From Polyodon spathula (Eukaryota > Chordata > Actinopteri > Acipenseriformes > Polyodontidae): a DNA stretch of 64,000 nucleotides. A program made the position numbers and the translations under genes. Shown in pieces: positions 62,946 through 64,000 of this stretch. The stretch covers positions 64,738,645 through 64,802,644 of the forward strand of contig NC_054537.1 in assembly GCF_017654505.1 (NCBI RefSeq), given 5' to 3'. The notes beneath the pieces were generated by a model. The model was not told the origin of the DNA and searched no databases. It worked only from the letters and a program-made list of their open reading frames with translations. Positions within the stretch are counted from its first letter, which is position 1, and the number at the start of each line of letters is the position of its first letter.

Positions 62946-63229
62946 AACATTAGGTTATTACCATAACCTTGGTTCCCTGAAGAATGCCAACCATTACCAT
63001 TCGAGGTCGTGTCCCCAGCTGGCCTTTGATTTCGAAAATAGCGGTATGCTACTGTGAGGATGTCCCTCCTCAGCGGGAGGTGGGAGGGACTTCCCCCTCA
63101 CAGCAGGGCCCTGATAGGGCAGCTTTTTTATATATGCTCAGTGATTGACAAGGTCAGAGAGGCTCTTCCCATTCGGTAATGGTTGTCATTCTTTTCAGGG
63201 AACCAGGGTTATGGTAATAACCTAATGTT
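62946..63229. repeat. Inverted repeat, about 55-bp arms
   Basis: 62946-63000 (AACATTAGGTTATTACCATA onward) is the reverse complement of 63175-63229 with about two mismatches and a small indel, separated by roughly 174 bases. A third related block, GGTAATGGTTGCCATT at 62917-62932, is complementary to the end of the left arm. This fits the internal complementary region and right terminal repeat of DIRS elements. Confidence 0.85.
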
Positions 63230-63230
63230 T

Positions 63231-63829
63231 CATGGCCTAGGCAGCATGGTTCCCAGTGGATTTATTGTTGTGTGATTCATTTTACTGTATACAGTCTAAA
63301 ATATTTTTTGCATCTATGTTCAATCATTAAACAAAAAGGTGGTATTCACTTACTTTAGAAGTGCCTCTGTTGAATTGTTCACCCACTACTGTTTAACCTG
63401 ACCCATCTACTGAGCATGGTCATAAGACGCAGTCCTCCATGCTAGTACATAAATCATTAAACACATGCATCTCTGTCAATGGAAGAACTGGTGTAACCCT
63501 TTAAACTTTTAACTCAGAAATAAAGAGCCTTTTGTTCTCCCTAGCTTTCACAAGCTTGTAAGGTATGGCAGTCCAATAGCTAGTTGCAGCAGACCTGCAT
63601 TGGTATACTGTTATACCTGCCAGTGGCACTGGAACAATTTTTAAAGTGGGGCTGCTGAAAGCCATTGAACAAAAAACAAAAACTATAACAAAACATTCCT
63701 TAAAGTTGTAAAGGACTGTACAGTGCCTGCAAAAAATCATAACCAGTTTTCTGCAGTGACTTTACATTTCAATATGCAGACAAGCTTGTTTTTTTCATTT
63801 TATTATTTATTTTTGTTGTTGTTTTGCAG
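63231..63829. other. SACM1L intron 1, right part
   Basis: Unique-looking AT-rich intron sequence, apart from 63620-63690, which matches 57327-57395 in reverse orientation (TTGTTCAATGGCTTTCA and AAAATTGTTCCAGTGCCACT). It ends in a T-rich tract and GTTTTGCAG acceptor. Confidence 0.65.
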
Positions 63830-63927
63830 GCACACAAGCCCTGAGAAATTTTACATAGAAGCCTGCGATGATGGAGCTAATGATGTTCTCGTCATCGACA
63901 GGGTGTCTACGGAAATGACCCTCGCAG
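63830..63927 (+). CDS. SACM1L: SACM1L exon 2
   Basis: Joined to exon 1 this reads [20 protein letters not shown] and [13 protein letters not shown], the N-terminal start of the SAC phosphatase domain of SACM1L. The acceptor is TTTTGCAG and the donor GTATGG, leaving in phase 1. The catalytic CX5R motif lies in later exons outside the window, so integrity of the whole gene cannot be judged. Confidence 0.96.
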
Positions 63928-64000
63928 GTATGGAGCAGGAATGGAGTGGAACTGTGGTCTTGAATCAGCATTGTCTGTCTCTGCAAGAGCATGGTGCATT
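63928..64000. other. SACM1L intron 2, left edge
   Basis: The first 73 bases of the next intron; the gene continues beyond the window. Confidence 0.85.

Larger units (their letters stand above)
59450..63230 (+). mobile_element. DIRS-like retrotransposon, degenerate
   Basis: The order gag-like protein, reverse transcriptase, RNase H, tyrosine recombinase, then inverted-repeat modules is that of DIRS-type elements, which use a recombinase instead of a DDE integrase. The element lies in SACM1L intron 1 in the sense direction. Frameshifts, stops and changed catalytic residues in several enzymes show that it cannot move. The left terminus was not identified; it may be truncated near 59450. GC content is clearly higher than in the surrounding intron. 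Confidence 0.85.

Overview
The window is vertebrate nuclear DNA, most likely from a ray-finned fish. It has large introns, long AT-rich intergenic DNA, microsatellites, Tc1-like transposons, tRNA-derived SINEs, L2/CR1-type LINE remnants, solo LTRs and a DIRS-like retroelement. The repeat mix and a decaying second copy of an essential gene would fit a lineage with its own genome duplication, such as sturgeon or paddlefish. That assignment is inference, not proof.

The gene order, all on the + strand, is a LARS2 remnant (1016-3184), LIMD1 (27238-48289, eight coding exons) and the start of SACM1L (exon 1 at 58500-58528, exon 2 at 63830-63927, continuing past the right edge). This matches the LARS2-LIMD1-SACM1L order on human chromosome 3p21.31. 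LIMD1 appears intact: all splice sites are GT/AG, phases join cleanly and the spliced product is 730 residues with three LIM domains. The LARS2 remnant appears dead: the exon carrying the KMSKS loop has two in-frame stops and lacks about 22 codons, and a later exon joins out of frame. A tRNA-Arg(ACG) gene with a T-run terminator lies on the - strand about 420 bases upstream of the SACM1L start codon.

Layout. 0-4 kb: a solo LTR, then the LARS2 remnant. 4-27 kb: no gene found, but three more LTR copies, two copies of one DNA element that were later hit by different insertions, MITE-like elements, a 67-base C homopolymer and a dead Tc1 element inside TA repeats. 27-50 kb: LIMD1 with a SINE and an LTR in its introns. 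51-58 kb: a dense block of mobile and repeated DNA, comprising a deleted Tc1, a GTGC-rich quasi-periodic tract, six copies of a roughly 200-base tandem unit, a gag-like fragment, and a Tc1 split by a LINE. 58-64 kb: the tRNA gene and SACM1L, whose first intron contains a DIRS-like element with mutated reverse transcriptase, RNase H and tyrosine recombinase sites.

The genes do not form an operon or shared pathway. LIMD1 is a cytoplasmic/nuclear adaptor, SACM1L is a membrane phosphoinositide phosphatase and LARS2 is a mitochondrial leucyl-tRNA synthetase. No new biochemical system was recognised. The least explained sequence is the structured repeat block at 52.6-55.6 kb.
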